Positions 1 through 8,498 of a stretch of 64,000 nucleotides of DNA are shown here, piece by piece. The position numbers were made by a program, and so were the translations under genes. The first letter of the stretch is position 1. Each line of letters begins with the position of its first letter. Source of the stretch: Deltaproteobacteria bacterium (GTDB taxonomy: Bacteria > Desulfobacterota > Binatia > UBA1149 > SPBQ01); contig JAJCZM010000051.1 in the NCBI GenBank assembly GCA_029262375.1, positions 264,919-328,918 on the forward strand. The letters run 5' to 3'. The notes beneath the pieces were generated by a model. It had not been told where the DNA came from. It ran no database searches and worked only from the letters and a program-made list of their open reading frames with translations.

Positions 1-34
1 CCCTATCGGCCGGCGCCGAAACGCCTGATGCCCG

Positions 35-775
35 TCATGTCCAGTCGATTGCTAGGTCGCGGATCACGCTCATCGATTCGTAATTCGTAAAGTCGAGATG
101 TAGCGGCGTAACCGAGATCAACCCCGCGTGAATCGCCGCGAAATCTGTCCCTTCCTCGTCCTCGTAGCCGAGTTCGGTGCCACCGATCCAGTAGTACTTC
201 CGGCCGCGCGGATCGGTTTTCTCGATGATCGCGTCGCCGTAGCGCCGCTTGCCCTGTCGGGTCACCGCGAACCCGCTGGGACGCGCTCCCTCGGGAACGT
301 TCACGCTGAGTAACGTATCGTCGGGCAATCTCGTACGCTCGAGGGCCACGACCAGCGCAGCCGCGAACTGCGCCGCTGCCGTATAGTCGAACGCTGCTCG
401 TCCGACCTGCGAGAACGCAACCGCAGGTATTCCCAGAAGAACCGCTTCCATGGCGGCAGACACCGTACCTGAGTAGTGGATGTCATCGCCGAGGTTTGCG
501 CCGCGGTTGATACCGGAAACTACCAGCCAAGGCCTCTCTTCCAGCAGACCGTTCAGTGCGAGGTTGATGCAGTCGGTCGGAGTGCCGTCGACGGAAAACC
601 AGCCCTCGCGCACCTGATCCGCTCGCAGTGGTCGCTCGAGCGTCAGCGCATGACTGACGGCCGAACGCTCGCGATCCGGAGCCACGACGACCACGCGATC
701 AACCTGCGCGACGGCTGCGGCCAACCGTGTGAGGCCCTCCGACTGAATGCCATCGTCGTTACTGACAAGAATCAT
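35..775 (-). CDS. surE: 5'/3'-nucleotidase SurE
   Basis: Survival protein SurE, a metal-dependent cytoplasmic nucleoside 5'/3'-monophosphatase (family knowledge). The 246-aa product begins with ILVSNDDG, whose Asp pair is the metal site of the family, and carries the family signature GINRGANLGDD followed by YSGTVSAAMEA. The frame is open a further 42 codons upstream, but homologues start immediately before the NDDG strand, so the ATG at 775 is chosen; no strong ribosome-binding site is visible. The length is normal (about 250 aa). It lies downstream of tRNA-Pro on the same strand. The stop codon overlaps an ATG, but that frame closes after 11 codons. Confidence 0.95.
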   Translation of the reverse strand: MILVSNDDGIQSEGLTRLAAAVAQVDRVVVVAPDRERSAVSHALTLERPLRADQVREGWFSVDGTPTDCINLALNGLLEERPWLVVSGINRGANLGDDIHYSGTVSAAMEAVLLGIPAVAFSQVGRAAFDYTAAAQFAAALVVALERTRLPDDTLLSVNVPEGARPSGFAVTRQGKRRYGDAIIEKTDPRGRKYYWIGGTELGYEDEEGTDFAAIHAGLISVTPLHLDFTNYESMSVIRDLAIDWT

Positions 776-956
776 GAACGCTTGATGATCCGGATTCCCT
801 CGCGGGTCGTCAAGCAATGGCAACTTATGCACATGCCACCACCAGCCATCCGACCTAGGAAAGGTACTTAGGGGGCCTCCCATCGAGGAAAACCCGACCA
901 TAGTCCTAGAGTCCGTGAAATATCTACAGTTTTCTTATCCGCGGCGTGGGATTTTC

Positions 957-986
957 TTGACTCAAAAGAGTCCTTGGGGGTACATT
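957..986 (+). promoter_or_regulatory. Possible sigma-70 promoter
   Basis: TTGACT, an 18-bp spacer and TACATT, lying about 40 bp upstream of the small plus-strand ORF at 1027. It matches a -35/-10 pair, but such matches occur by chance. Confidence 0.35.
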
Positions 987-1026
987 TCGGCCGCTCTAAT
1001 AAGTCTATCAGCCAAAGAGCACATTC

Positions 1027-1263
1027 ATGTCCCAACGCAGCAGACGAAAAATCGAAGAGCCCATCTCGCTGGTCGCACGTTCCCGGCGAGACATGCTCGA
1101 CGCCGTAAGACAGGTATTGTCCGGCGCCTCGCGAAGTCTCGGTGGCCTCGAGCGGTGCGATGCAACGATCACGCCGCAGATCATGCACGATGGACGCAAC
1201 GATCAGTTCCAAGTCATGCTCTCGGTCACGAAGCGCCCCACCACGAACACCCGCCCATCATAG
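1027..1263 (+). CDS. Small hypothetical protein, 78 aa
   Basis: Unrecognised basic 78-aa ORF between surE and tRNA-Pro, on the opposite strand to both. A weak purine-rich AAAGAG lies about 7 nt before the ATG, and a sigma-70-like promoter lies upstream at 957-986. The first 60 residues have the charged and hydrophobic spacing of a real helical protein. The last 15 residues are low in information (TKRPTTNTRPS) and could be read-through of non-coding DNA. There is no recognisable domain, signal peptide or membrane segment. The gene could be spurious. Confidence 0.3.
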   Translation: MSQRSRRKIEEPISLVARSRRDMLDAVRQVLSGASRSLGGLERCDATITPQIMHDGRNDQFQVMLSVTKRPTTNTRPS

Positions 1264-1354
1264 GCACCTTCTTCCCCGGCACGCCGGACACCCGAAAAAC
1301 TCGAGCGATTCTGCGGGACGCGCGTTTGCTGACGCTCACACCGAACAATTACCG

Positions 1355-1395
1355 ACCAAAAGAAAACCGGGAGCCGTCATCGACGACTCCCGGTT
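1355..1395 (-). terminator. Rho-independent terminator after tRNA-Pro
   Basis: Nine-base-pair stem (1365-1373 with 1387-1395, AACCGGGAG/CTCCCGGTT). Read on the minus strand it is followed by a TTTTCTTTT tract. It lies 13 nt past the CCA end of tRNA-Pro, so it should end that transcript. Confidence 0.8.
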
Positions 1396-1407
1396 CTACT
1401 GTAAAGA

Positions 1408-1484
1408 TGGTCGGGGCGACTGGATTTGAACCAGCGACCACTCACACCCCAAGCGAGTGCGCTACCAGGCTGCGCCACGCCCCG
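1408..1484 (-). tRNA. tRNA-Pro (GGG)
   Basis: Complete 77-nt cloverleaf: acceptor CGGGGCG/CGCCCCG fully paired, D arm GCGC, anticodon loop TTGGGGT giving anticodon GGG (reads CCC), T loop TTCAAAT, discriminator A and encoded CCA. It sits between amt and surE and has its own terminator downstream. Confidence 0.95.
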
Positions 1485-1527
1485 CCAAACGACGCGAGTT
1501 TTGCACGGATGTTGCGCCTAAGCGAGC

Positions 1528-1563
1528 CGTGAGGGGCCCGGCAACCTGCCCGAGCCCCTCACG
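1528..1563 (-). terminator. GC-rich hairpin downstream of amt
   Basis: Perfect 10-bp inverted repeat (CGTGAGGGGC / GCCCCTCACG) with an inner GGC/GCC helix, starting 35 nt past the amt stop codon. On the minus strand it lacks a real U-tract, so it may act as a 3'-end stabiliser or Rho-assisted terminator rather than a classical intrinsic terminator. Confidence 0.5.
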
Positions 1564-1597
1564 CGGTGCTCCCCCGAGAGCGTCCCCTTAGCGTCCC

Positions 1598-2899
1598 CTA
1601 GATGTCGTAGCCGGCCTCGCCGTGAAGCGCGAGATCGAGGCCGGTACGCTCGTCTTCTTCGCTGACGCGGATTCCGATCGTCTTGTCCAAGGCGAACACG
1701 ATTGCGAACGTCATGACCCCCGAGTAGATCGCCGTCGCCAAGACGCTGAACGTCTGGATCCACAGCTGGTGCCAGTTGGCACCCTCGATCACACCGGGAA
1801 CACCGGCGATCGCCTCGATGGCGAAGATGCCCGTCGCGATCGCGCCCCATGCGCCACCGATACCGTGGACGCCGAACGCGTCGAGCGAATCGTCGTAGCC
1901 GAGGCGGCCCTTCAACATCACGCCGCCGTAGCAGATGACACCGCCTAGCAGGCCGATCGCTATCGCCCCCATCGGACCGACGCTGCCGCACGCAGGAGTG
2001 ATGGCAACCAGGCCCGCAACGGCTCCGGACGCCGCGCCGAGCACGCTGGCCTTCCCTCGATGCATCGCCTCAACCAAGCACCACGAGACCGTGGCGGCCG
2101 CAGCAGCAATATGCGTCACGACGAAGGCGTTCGCTGCTGCGCCATCGGCTGCTAGCGCACTGCCACCGTTGAATCCGAACCAGCCGAACCAAAGCAGGCC
2201 AGCACCGAGCACCGTCATTCCCAGATTGTGAGGCTTCATCGCTTGATGCGGATAGCCAATTCGACGCCCCAGGACGACGGCAAACACCAACGCCGCCACC
2301 CCCGAGTTGATGTGAACGACCGTGCCGCCCGCGAAATCCAGTGCGCCTTGTTCGAGGAAGTAGCCGCCGGGCCCCCATACCCAGTGACAGACTGGATCGT
2401 AGACGAGCGTTCCCCAAAGGACGATAAAGATCGCGTATGCGCTGAACTTGAGACGTTCAGCGAACGCTCCACTGATGAGCGCCGGCGTGATGATCGCGAA
2501 CATGCCCTGGAACAACATGAACATGTTATGCGGAATCGTGCTGTCACCGTCCGGTGCAGATGTCACTCCGTTCAAGAAGGCGAAGTCGAGACCACCTACG
2601 AAAGCGTTGCCTTCCGAGAAAGCGAGCGAATAGCCGATCACGACCCACTGCAACGTCATGACCCCCATTGCGAAGAAACTGTGCATGAGAGTGGAGAGGA
2701 TATTCTTCGAACGGACCATTCCGCCGTAGAACATCGCCAAGCCCGGCGTCATGAGTAGGACGAGCGCCGAGGAAACGAACATCCAAGTGGTGTCGCCGGT
2801 ATCTAGACCGCCTTCGGCGAACGCCGTGGCCGGCAACAAGCATAGGTAAGCGACGACCGGTAACACCGAGCGTCGGACGAATCCGAAAGTGCGAATCAT
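1598..2899 (-). CDS. amt: Ammonium transporter Amt/AmtB
   Basis: Inner-membrane ammonium channel of the Amt/Mep/Rh family, 433 aa. An N-terminal signal peptide (cut near AFA-EGG) precedes 11 predicted membrane spans, starting with DTTWMFVSSALVLLMTPGLA. FYGGMVRSKN, WGPGGYF and the DDSLDAFGVHGIGG segment carrying the pore-lining His are family hallmarks. The C-terminal tail ends in a short cytoplasmic helix and GEAGYDI, the region that contacts PII proteins in AmtB. A GGAGGGG ribosome-binding site lies just before the ATG. No glnK/glnB gene adjoins it, unlike in many bacteria. Upstream lie a sigma-54-like promoter and a palindrome typical of NtrC control, so nitrogen-limited expression is likely. 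Confidence 0.95.
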   Translation of the reverse strand: MIRTFGFVRRSVLPVVAYLCLLPATAFAEGGLDTGDTTWMFVSSALVLLMTPGLAMFYGGMVRSKNILSTLMHSFFAMGVMTLQWVVIGYSLAFSEGNAFVGGLDFAFLNGVTSAPDGDSTIPHNMFMLFQGMFAIITPALISGAFAERLKFSAYAIFIVLWGTLVYDPVCHWVWGPGGYFLEQGALDFAGGTVVHINSGVAALVFAVVLGRRIGYPHQAMKPHNLGMTVLGAGLLWFGWFGFNGGSALAADGAAANAFVVTHIAAAAATVSWCLVEAMHRGKASVLGAASGAVAGLVAITPACGSVGPMGAIAIGLLGGVICYGGVMLKGRLGYDDSLDAFGVHGIGGAWGAIATGIFAIEAIAGVPGVIEGANWHQLWIQTFSVLATAIYSGVMTFAIVFALDKTIGIRVSEEDERTGLDLALHGEAGYDI

Positions 2900-3043
2900 A
2901 GGGTCCCCTCCGCAACGCGACGGCAGGCCGAATCTGGCACACCATCGCGCGGCATCTCATGCCGACCCGCAACCCCGAAAGCCCCATTGCCCCGGCGTGA
3001 TGTTTAGAACAACACCTGCTGGTCCGGCAGTACCGTAGGAACC

Positions 3044-3059
3044 AGCAACCCGCATGCCA
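3044..3059 (-). promoter_or_regulatory. Sigma-54 (RpoN) promoter for amt
   Basis: Minus-strand TGGCAT-N5-TTGCT, one mismatch from the -24/-12 consensus TGGCAC-N5-TTGCW, with GG and GC exactly 10 bp apart. The predicted start is near 3033, giving a leader of about 134 nt to the amt ATG. The gap 2900-3332 shows no convincing gene; this element and the palindrome at 3156 are what I see in it. Confidence 0.65.
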
Positions 3060-3155
3060 AACGCTTTGCCACCCAAATTGCCAGGAAACCGAGCACCATC
3101 GCCCAGATTGCTCGCGTGGCGCCGCTCAAAGATACGGCAGTGCTTGCATCGCGTG

Positions 3156-3176
3156 CACCGCAGATACGCTGCGGTG
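3156..3176. promoter_or_regulatory. Palindrome, candidate NtrC enhancer site
   Basis: Perfect 8-bp inverted repeat CACCGCAG-ATACG-CTGCGGTG. With flanking bases it reads GCACC...GGTGG, resembling the NtrC half-sites TGCACC/GGTGCA. Its centre is about 130 bp upstream of the predicted sigma-54 start of amt, the usual distance for an activator of this class. The assignment to NtrC is inference. Confidence 0.45.
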
Positions 3177-3332
3177 GATGCTTGCCCCAAAGAGTTTCAC
3201 AGCATCCGGCATGTAGCGACGCGCCGGCGAGAGGATACTTGCGACCGAACCATGCCGCTGCAGAGCGCGACCAACGAGATTCCCTGGGTTTTGGAGCGCA
3301 GCCGTCGGCACGGAGCGTGCTCTGGTCACCAC

Positions 3333-3704
3333 ATGGCCTCACCAGCACGCCCGAAGATCTCTATCGACGAACATCGCAGCCCGCTAGCGGGCCTCGGCCG
3401 CCTCACCGGCAACGGCTCACTACCACCCGGCGAGACCGCGCTCATGCGCGCGGTCCTGGAAGACGCGATCCTTTGTTTCCTTGGGCTCGCCAAGCGACGC
3501 CGGATCGATCCACAGATTCTAGCGCGAGAGGCCGAGTATTGGATTCGCTCGCAGGACCTCGAGTCGCCGTTCGCATTCGACAACATCTGCCACGTACTGG
3601 GGCTCTGCCCCGAATCGACCCGTATCGAAATTCTATCGTGGAAGGAACGAGGAGTTCCCGCGGCGGTCATCGAGGCCGAAGACGGCCTACGCGTGCTGCA
3701 CTGA
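3333..3704 (+). CDS. Conserved hypothetical protein, 123 aa
   Basis: Unrecognised cytoplasmic protein of 123 aa. Residues 20-120 are rich in amphipathic helices (ALMRAVLEDAILCFLGLAKRR, ILAREAEYWIR, FDNICHVLGL) and look like a compact helical domain. The frame is open upstream to 3054, but that part is arginine-rich and unlike protein, so the ATG at 3333 is preferred; it matches the start of ordered sequence. It converges on merR, whose stop codon lies 4 nt away. I cannot name a family. The helical C-terminal ESTRIEILSW could belong to a small DNA-associated or regulatory protein, but nothing proves that. Confidence 0.6.
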   Translation: MASPARPKISIDEHRSPLAGLGRLTGNGSLPPGETALMRAVLEDAILCFLGLAKRRRIDPQILAREAEYWIRSQDLESPFAFDNICHVLGLCPESTRIEILSWKERGVPAAVIEAEDGLRVLH

Positions 3705-3716
3705 GCGCTAGCTCAG
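3701..3716. repeat. Short inverted repeat between convergent genes
   Basis: CTGAGC-GCTA-GCTCAG, a perfect 6-bp inverted repeat covering both stop codons of the converging 123-aa gene and merR. It could act as a weak bidirectional terminator, but there is no T-tract on either strand. Confidence 0.3.
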
Positions 3717-4064
3717 CGCGTCGCGTAGATCGACCAGCTGATCTCTGATCTGTCGCAGCGCTTTCAGATCGCCGCGCGGACCGGTCTCTTCCGCAACAGC
3801 AGCCTGTTCGGAAGCCCCCGTACGTATGTGCCGACGAGCGCCTTCGATGGTGAAGCGCCGCTCATGGAGCAGTTCCTTGATGCGCAGTAGAGTCTCGACG
3901 TCTTTACGTCGATACAGGCGATGCTGGGACCGAGTCTTGCCCGGCTTGATCACACTGAATTCGGTTTCCCAGTAGCGAAGTACGTAGGGCTTCACCCCGA
4001 CGATCTTCGCGACCTCGCCGATCTTGAAATAGAGCTTGTCTGAGGGAATCGCGACGCTGTCCAC
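3708..4064 (-). CDS. MerR-family transcriptional regulator
   Basis: Small MerR-type DNA-binding protein, 118 aa. The winged-helix part is clear: [13 protein letters not shown], then [30 protein letters not shown]. The effector-binding region is only a short tail (about 35 residues), so no metal or drug site is visible. The GTG at 4064 is chosen because GGAGG lies 8 nt upstream of it; a GTG three codons earlier would overlap that site. It follows ihfA by 32 nt and closes the pheST-ihfA-merR unit, a conserved order in deltaproteobacteria. The target is unknown. Confidence 0.85.
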   Translation of the reverse strand: MDSVAIPSDKLYFKIGEVAKIVGVKPYVLRYWETEFSVIKPGKTRSQHRLYRRKDVETLLRIKELLHERRFTIEGARRHIRTGASEQAAVAEETGPRGDLKALRQIRDQLVDLRDALS

Positions 4065-4096
4065 AACAACCACCTCCTCGCTTCCCTAGCGCCCGT

Positions 4097-4378
4097 TCAA
4101 CCACCCATGTTGATCGTACGCTTGAGGACCTGACTGGGCTTGAAGGTCAGTACCCTTCTCCCCGTAATGATGATCTCGTCACCGGTTTGGGGGTTGCGTC
4201 CCTTCCTTGGACGCTTCTCGTTGATCACGAAGTTGCCGAACCCGGAGATCTTCACTTTCTCTCCGGCTTCAAGGCGCGCTTTGACCACCTCAAAGATGGA
4301 CTCAACCACGTCGGCTGCTTCCTTCTTAGAGAAACCAACGCGCTCGTATATGCGCTCGACGATATCGGCTTTCGTCAT
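4097..4378 (-). CDS. ihfA: Integration host factor subunit alpha
   Basis: Nucleoid-associated DNA-bending protein of the HU/IHF family, 93 aa, normally a heterodimer with IhfB. MTKADIVERI opens the family fold, GFGNFVI marks the beta core, and RKGRNPQTGDEI carries the DNA-intercalating Pro of the beta arm. The ATG at 4378 is chosen because homologues begin MTKA; upstream codons (MRSGLES...) are not conserved in the family and run into the 3' end of pheT. It lies immediately downstream of pheT, as in many proteobacteria. Confidence 0.93.
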   Translation of the reverse strand: MTKADIVERIYERVGFSKKEAADVVESIFEVVKARLEAGEKVKISGFGNFVINEKRPRKGRNPQTGDEIIITGRRVLTFKPSQVLKRTINMGG

Positions 4379-4427
4379 TCGATAGACCCCCGGTTCAGGC
4401 TCTAAACTAACTTTCTCCGCTCGTGAT

Positions 4428-6827
4428 TCAAGCCCTGACCTCAATTCCTAGGTCGGTTGTGAGCCTCTCGACCACTCGATCGTGCAGTTCGGCAACATCG
4501 TCATCGGTTAACGTGCCCTCCGCCGAACGATAAACAATCGAGAAGGCCAAAGCGCGATGCCCTTCAGGCACGCCCTTGCCCACATACTCGTCGAACACGG
4601 CGACGCGTTCGATCAACGGCTCGTTCATGCTTTCCACCGCCGCCACGACGGTCCCCGCTAGCAGATCATGCAAGACGAGGAACGATACATCGCGACTGGA
4701 CGCCGGATAACGCGGCACCGGTGCTAGAGCGGAACGCGGCGGAGCATACTGAAGCAGCAGTAGGCTGTCAACTTCAAAAACGCATGTATCTCCGCGAATT
4801 CCCAAGGAATCTGCCAGATCGGGATGTACGCGACCGACCACACCGACGACCGTGTCTCCCAGCAAAATCTCCGCGCATTCTCGCGGATGAAACGCCGCGT
4901 GGCTGTCGGTAGGTCGCCAGCCAATCTGGGCACCGCCCACTAGGAGACGAAGCAGGCGCTCGACGACGCCCTTCGCATCCCAGAACCGGGCATCTCCCGC
5001 ACTGCCGGGGCCACGGTCGCGCCGCGCGCCGCTGAGCAGGCCGGCAACGGCGTCGATCTCGAAAATGTTCTTCCCTTCGCCGCGGCTGAAGGTACGGCCG
5101 AGACTGAAAAGATCGGTTACAGCGACGCCGTTGTGTACGTTCGTAACGTGCGCGGCAATCAGTCCGGGGAGCAGACTTCGACGCATCTCGCCTTCGTCAC
5201 TGCGCAGCGGATTGCGAACTCCAACAGCGCGCGTGCCATGGTCGTGAAGACCCGCGAAGTGTTCGTTGAGCGAGCGGGAACAGAACGAGAGACTCACGAC
5301 TTCCGACATGCCCTCGCTTGCGAGGCGCACGCGCGCGTCTCGCTGAAACGCGTGTAGCGGCGGCAGTTTCGCCGCGTGCATCGGCACTGCGGGCGCCTCG
5401 GGGACGAACGAGTCATAGCCCTCTAACCGCGCCACTTCCTCGATCCAATCGATTTCTCGAACGAGGTCGTGTCGATGCGAGGGAGCAACGACGGAGACGT
5501 CCACACCGACCTCCTCGACCGCACCGCCAAGGGCTCCGAAATGTGCACTGGCACAATCGCGCGACACCTCGCGGCCGAGGACTTTACGAATGCGCTCGGT
5601 CCGTACGACAACGGCAGCTCGGTCGGCCGGAGCCGCGCCGGCAGCGGCAACGCCTCCCACGAGCTTGCCGCCCGCCGTCTCAATGATCAGCTCAGCAGCT
5701 CTCAACAGCGCGCTCTGTACGCCCGACGCGTCTATTCCTCGTTCGAATCGGTACGACGAATCCGACACCAGCCCCAGCCGTCGCGACGTCACACGCACCG
5801 CGCGCGGCTCGAACAGCGCGCTCTCGAGGAAGATACGCGTGGTACCGTCATGCACCGCGGTACGAGCACCTCCCATGACTCCGGCAATCGCCACGGGGCC
5901 GCGCGAGTCCCAGATAGCGAGATCGCCATCGACGAGTTCACGGTCCTCATCGTCCAGCGTCGCGAAGGACACCGATTCGCCGATTGCTCGCACGCCGATC
6001 GTCGAGCCTTCGAGCAGATCGGCATCGAACGCATGCAGCGGCTGACCGTACTCCAGCAGGATATAGTTGGTCACATCAACGACGTTGTTGATCGGACGAA
6101 GGCCGGCTGCGGCCAGACGTGAGGCCATCCAAGCCGGCGACGGGCCTACTTCCATACCGGCGACTTCGACTCCGCGGTACATCCAGCACAGATCCGGTGA
6201 GTCGATCGCAATCGCGTAAGCACTGTCGCCGGTCGGTGTTTCTCGTGCCTGATCGAAGGCTGATGTCAGGACGCAGCCACAGAGCGCGGCGACTTCGCGT
6301 GCCACGCCACGAATGCTCAAGCAGTCGCCGCGATTCGGCGTTATGCCCAACTCGATCACCGTCTGATCGAGTCCGAGCAGCCCGGCCGCCGGTAGTCCGG
6401 CCTCGACGTCCGAACCCAGCACGATGATACCAGTGTGGTCATCGGATACGCCGAGTTCAGTGGCGCTGCAGAGCATTCCGCCCGACTCCTCACCGCGAAT
6501 CTTGGACTTCTTGATCTTCAATCCACCGGGCAGCACGGTCTTCGGGCGCGCGAGCACAACGATGTCCCCGGCAGACATGTTGGTGGCGCCGCAGACGACC
6601 TGACGCGGACCATCTCCGTCATCGACTTGGCAGAGGCTCAGGCGATCGGCATTCGGGTGCGGCTTCTTTTCGAGTATGCGTGCGGTGACCAGGCCGGTCA
6701 CCAGCCGTTCGTCAGGGGCTTCCACATCTTCGACTTCGAGCCCCGCCATCGTCAGGCGTTCTATGAGTTGTTCGAGTGGCGGCAGTTCGCTAACGAACTC
6801 CGCCAGCCAGCCGAGCGGGACGCGCAT
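4428..6827 (-). CDS. pheT: Phenylalanine--tRNA ligase beta subunit
   Basis: Beta subunit of the alpha2-beta2 PheRS that charges tRNA-Phe, 799 aa, the normal length. Domains in order: tRNA-binding OB fold (about 40-150, HPNADRLSLCQVDDG), B3/B4 editing domain (about 200-380), B5 (about 400-475), catalytic-like core (about 490-690) and C-terminal ferredoxin-like anticodon-binding domain (about 705-799, RYPASSRDVSF). The ATG shares one base with the pheS stop (TGATG), so the two are translationally coupled. Confidence 0.97.
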   Translation of the reverse strand: MRVPLGWLAEFVSELPPLEQLIERLTMAGLEVEDVEAPDERLVTGLVTARILEKKPHPNADRLSLCQVDDGDGPRQVVCGATNMSAGDIVVLARPKTVLPGGLKIKKSKIRGEESGGMLCSATELGVSDDHTGIIVLGSDVEAGLPAAGLLGLDQTVIELGITPNRGDCLSIRGVAREVAALCGCVLTSAFDQARETPTGDSAYAIAIDSPDLCWMYRGVEVAGMEVGPSPAWMASRLAAAGLRPINNVVDVTNYILLEYGQPLHAFDADLLEGSTIGVRAIGESVSFATLDDEDRELVDGDLAIWDSRGPVAIAGVMGGARTAVHDGTTRIFLESALFEPRAVRVTSRRLGLVSDSSYRFERGIDASGVQSALLRAAELIIETAGGKLVGGVAAAGAAPADRAAVVVRTERIRKVLGREVSRDCASAHFGALGGAVEEVGVDVSVVAPSHRHDLVREIDWIEEVARLEGYDSFVPEAPAVPMHAAKLPPLHAFQRDARVRLASEGMSEVVSLSFCSRSLNEHFAGLHDHGTRAVGVRNPLRSDEGEMRRSLLPGLIAAHVTNVHNGVAVTDLFSLGRTFSRGEGKNIFEIDAVAGLLSGARRDRGPGSAGDARFWDAKGVVERLLRLLVGGAQIGWRPTDSHAAFHPRECAEILLGDTVVGVVGRVHPDLADSLGIRGDTCVFEVDSLLLLQYAPPRSALAPVPRYPASSRDVSFLVLHDLLAGTVVAAVESMNEPLIERVAVFDEYVGKGVPEGHRALAFSIVYRSAEGTLTDDDVAELHDRVVERLTTDLGIEVRA

Positions 6828-7873
6828 CAGAACTGCTCCAAGAAACGCTGGTCGTTCGCAAAGAAGAGTCGGATATCGCTGATTCCGTACTTGAGCATGG
6901 CGATCCTTTCCACACCGACGCCGAACGCGAAGCCACTGTAACGTTCGCTATCGTATCCAACGTGCTCGAACACGGCAGGATCGACCATTCCGGCACCGAG
7001 TATCTCCAGCCAACCTGTTCCCTTGCAGACACGGCAGTTGCCGGTCTCCGACCTACCCTTACCGCCACAAATCACGCAACCGATATCGACCTCGGCGCTC
7101 GGCTCGGTGAACGGGAAGTAGCTAGGACGAAACCGCACCGGCGAGTCCGGGCCAAAAGTCTCGCGCAGGAACGTAGTCAGGACGTACTTCAGGTGTGCAA
7201 AGTTGATGCCTTCATCGACCATCAAGCCTTCGACCTGGTGGAACATCGGCGAATGGGTATTGTCGTCGTCGATCCGATACACGGCGCCCGGCGCGATGAT
7301 CATGAGCGGAGGCTGGACCTCCTGCATCACTCGAATCTGAACGGGGGACGTGTGAGTCCGCAGCAGCAAACCGTCTTCGATGAAGAAGGTATCCTGCATG
7401 TCGCGCGCTGGATGTTCGGGCGGAATATTGAGCGCTTCGAAGTTGTGGTAGTCATCTTCGATCTCGGGTCCGTCGGCAATCGAGAACCCTAGCGCGCCCA
7501 GCGTGTCGCAGATCTCGCGCGTCATCGCCGCGAGCGGATGTATGTGCCCCGCGGGACTACCGAATGAAGGCAAGGTCACGTCCAGCTGGTGACCGGACAA
7601 CCGAGCCGCGCGTACGGCTTCAGCCACGGAGGCCTCTCGGCGCGCGATGGCGTCATGAACGCGCTGCTTGGTGGCGTTCACGCGCTTGCCCGCGGCAGGG
7701 CGTTCGTCGGCCGACAGCGCGCCGAAACCGCGTAAGATTGCCGTTAGCTCGCCCTTCTTGCCGAGAAAGCGGACACGCACGGCCTCGAGCAGCGCGGCAT
7801 CGCCCGCCTGCTCGACTTGCGCCAATGCGTCCTGCTCAATCGCATCGAGCTGCTGTTGGATAGTATCCGCCAC
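6827..7873 (-). CDS. pheS: Phenylalanine--tRNA ligase alpha subunit
   Basis: Catalytic alpha subunit of PheRS, 348 aa. An N-terminal coiled-coil arm (1-85) is followed by the class II synthetase core with [10 protein letters not shown], the motif 2 region and [18 protein letters not shown] (motif 3). A Cys-rich insert near 265-285 (CVICGGKG...CRVCKGTGW) is typical of one PheS subgroup; here it is a few residues longer than the usual CGGKGCRVC form. It lies 32 nt after rplT and overlaps pheT by one base. Confidence 0.97.
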   Translation of the reverse strand: MADTIQQQLDAIEQDALAQVEQAGDAALLEAVRVRFLGKKGELTAILRGFGALSADERPAAGKRVNATKQRVHDAIARREASVAEAVRAARLSGHQLDVTLPSFGSPAGHIHPLAAMTREICDTLGALGFSIADGPEIEDDYHNFEALNIPPEHPARDMQDTFFIEDGLLLRTHTSPVQIRVMQEVQPPLMIIAPGAVYRIDDDNTHSPMFHQVEGLMVDEGINFAHLKYVLTTFLRETFGPDSPVRFRPSYFPFTEPSAEVDIGCVICGGKGRSETGNCRVCKGTGWLEILGAGMVDPAVFEHVGYDSERYSGFAFGVGVERIAMLKYGISDIRLFFANDQRFLEQF

Positions 7874-7905
7874 CGTCGTGTCGTGCGTATCGCGCGAAGC
7901 GCGCG

Positions 7906-8262
7906 CTAGGCTGCGAGTTTCGACTTGGCGAGATCAATCAGCTCGTTGAAAGCGTCTCTCTCGTTGACTGCCATCTCCGCTAGAACCTTGCGATCGATTT
8001 CGACACCCGCCTGCTTCAGGCCGAACATCAAATTCGAATAGCTCATTCCTTGCAGTCGGGCCGCCGCGTTGATGCGAACGATCCACAACCTACGGAAGTC
8101 GCGCTTGCGTACCTTCCTATCTCTGTAGGCATAGGTGAGGCCTTTCTCGACCGTCTCCCTACCCTGTCTGTACAGTTTGCGCCCACCGACGTTACCGCTG
8201 GCGAGTTTCAGGACCCTATTGCGCCGGCGTCGGGCCTTAGTTCCTCTAGTTACGCGTGCCAT
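7906..8262 (-). CDS. rplT: 50S ribosomal protein L20
   Basis: bL20, an early 23S rRNA-binding assembly protein, 118 aa. The basic N-terminal helix ([18 protein letters not shown]), [14 protein letters not shown] and the globular C-terminal part are complete. It follows rpmI in the infC-rpmI-rplT order, where L20 commonly represses its own operon in other bacteria; no specific operator was identified here. Confidence 0.97.
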   Translation of the reverse strand: MARVTRGTKARRRRNRVLKLASGNVGGRKLYRQGRETVEKGLTYAYRDRKVRKRDFRRLWIVRINAAARLQGMSYSNLMFGLKQAGVEIDRKVLAEMAVNERDAFNELIDLAKSKLAA

Positions 8263-8298
8263 CTTTCGTGCTCCAGTACTTCAATCGCCAGAGGCACG

Positions 8299-8496
8299 TT
8301 ACCCGTAGGGCAACATCCTCTTGACCTGTTTCGTGTCTGCGGCCGACACGATCGCGGCCTTGTTCAAGTTGCGCTTCTGCTTACGCGTCTTCGCCGTGAG
8401 GATGTGACGAAGGTAGGCCTTACGACGGCGAACCTTCCCCGAACCCGTTAGCTTGAAGCGCTTTGCCGCCCCTCGCTTCGTTTTCATCTTCGGCAT
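8299..8496 (-). CDS. rpmI: 50S ribosomal protein L35
   Basis: bL35, 65 aa, with the standard [15 protein letters not shown] start, [11 protein letters not shown] and VKRMLPYG end. The ATG lies 2 nt after the infC stop, implying coupled translation. Confidence 0.97.
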   Translation of the reverse strand: MPKMKTKRGAAKRFKLTGSGKVRRRKAYLRHILTAKTRKQKRNLNKAAIVSAADTKQVKRMLPYG

Positions 8497-8498
8497 TT

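Noticed and set aside
1..34. A further gene coupled to surE at the left edge
   Set aside because: An ATG overlaps the surE stop, but the frame ends after 11 codons.
868..1212. Minus-strand 114-codon open frame upstream of surE
   Set aside because: No ribosome-binding site or recognisable domain; it overlaps the better-supported plus-strand ORF, and composition looks random.
5469..6122. Plus-strand open frames inside pheT
   Set aside because: They are shadows of the highly biased pheT codons and encode no coherent protein.
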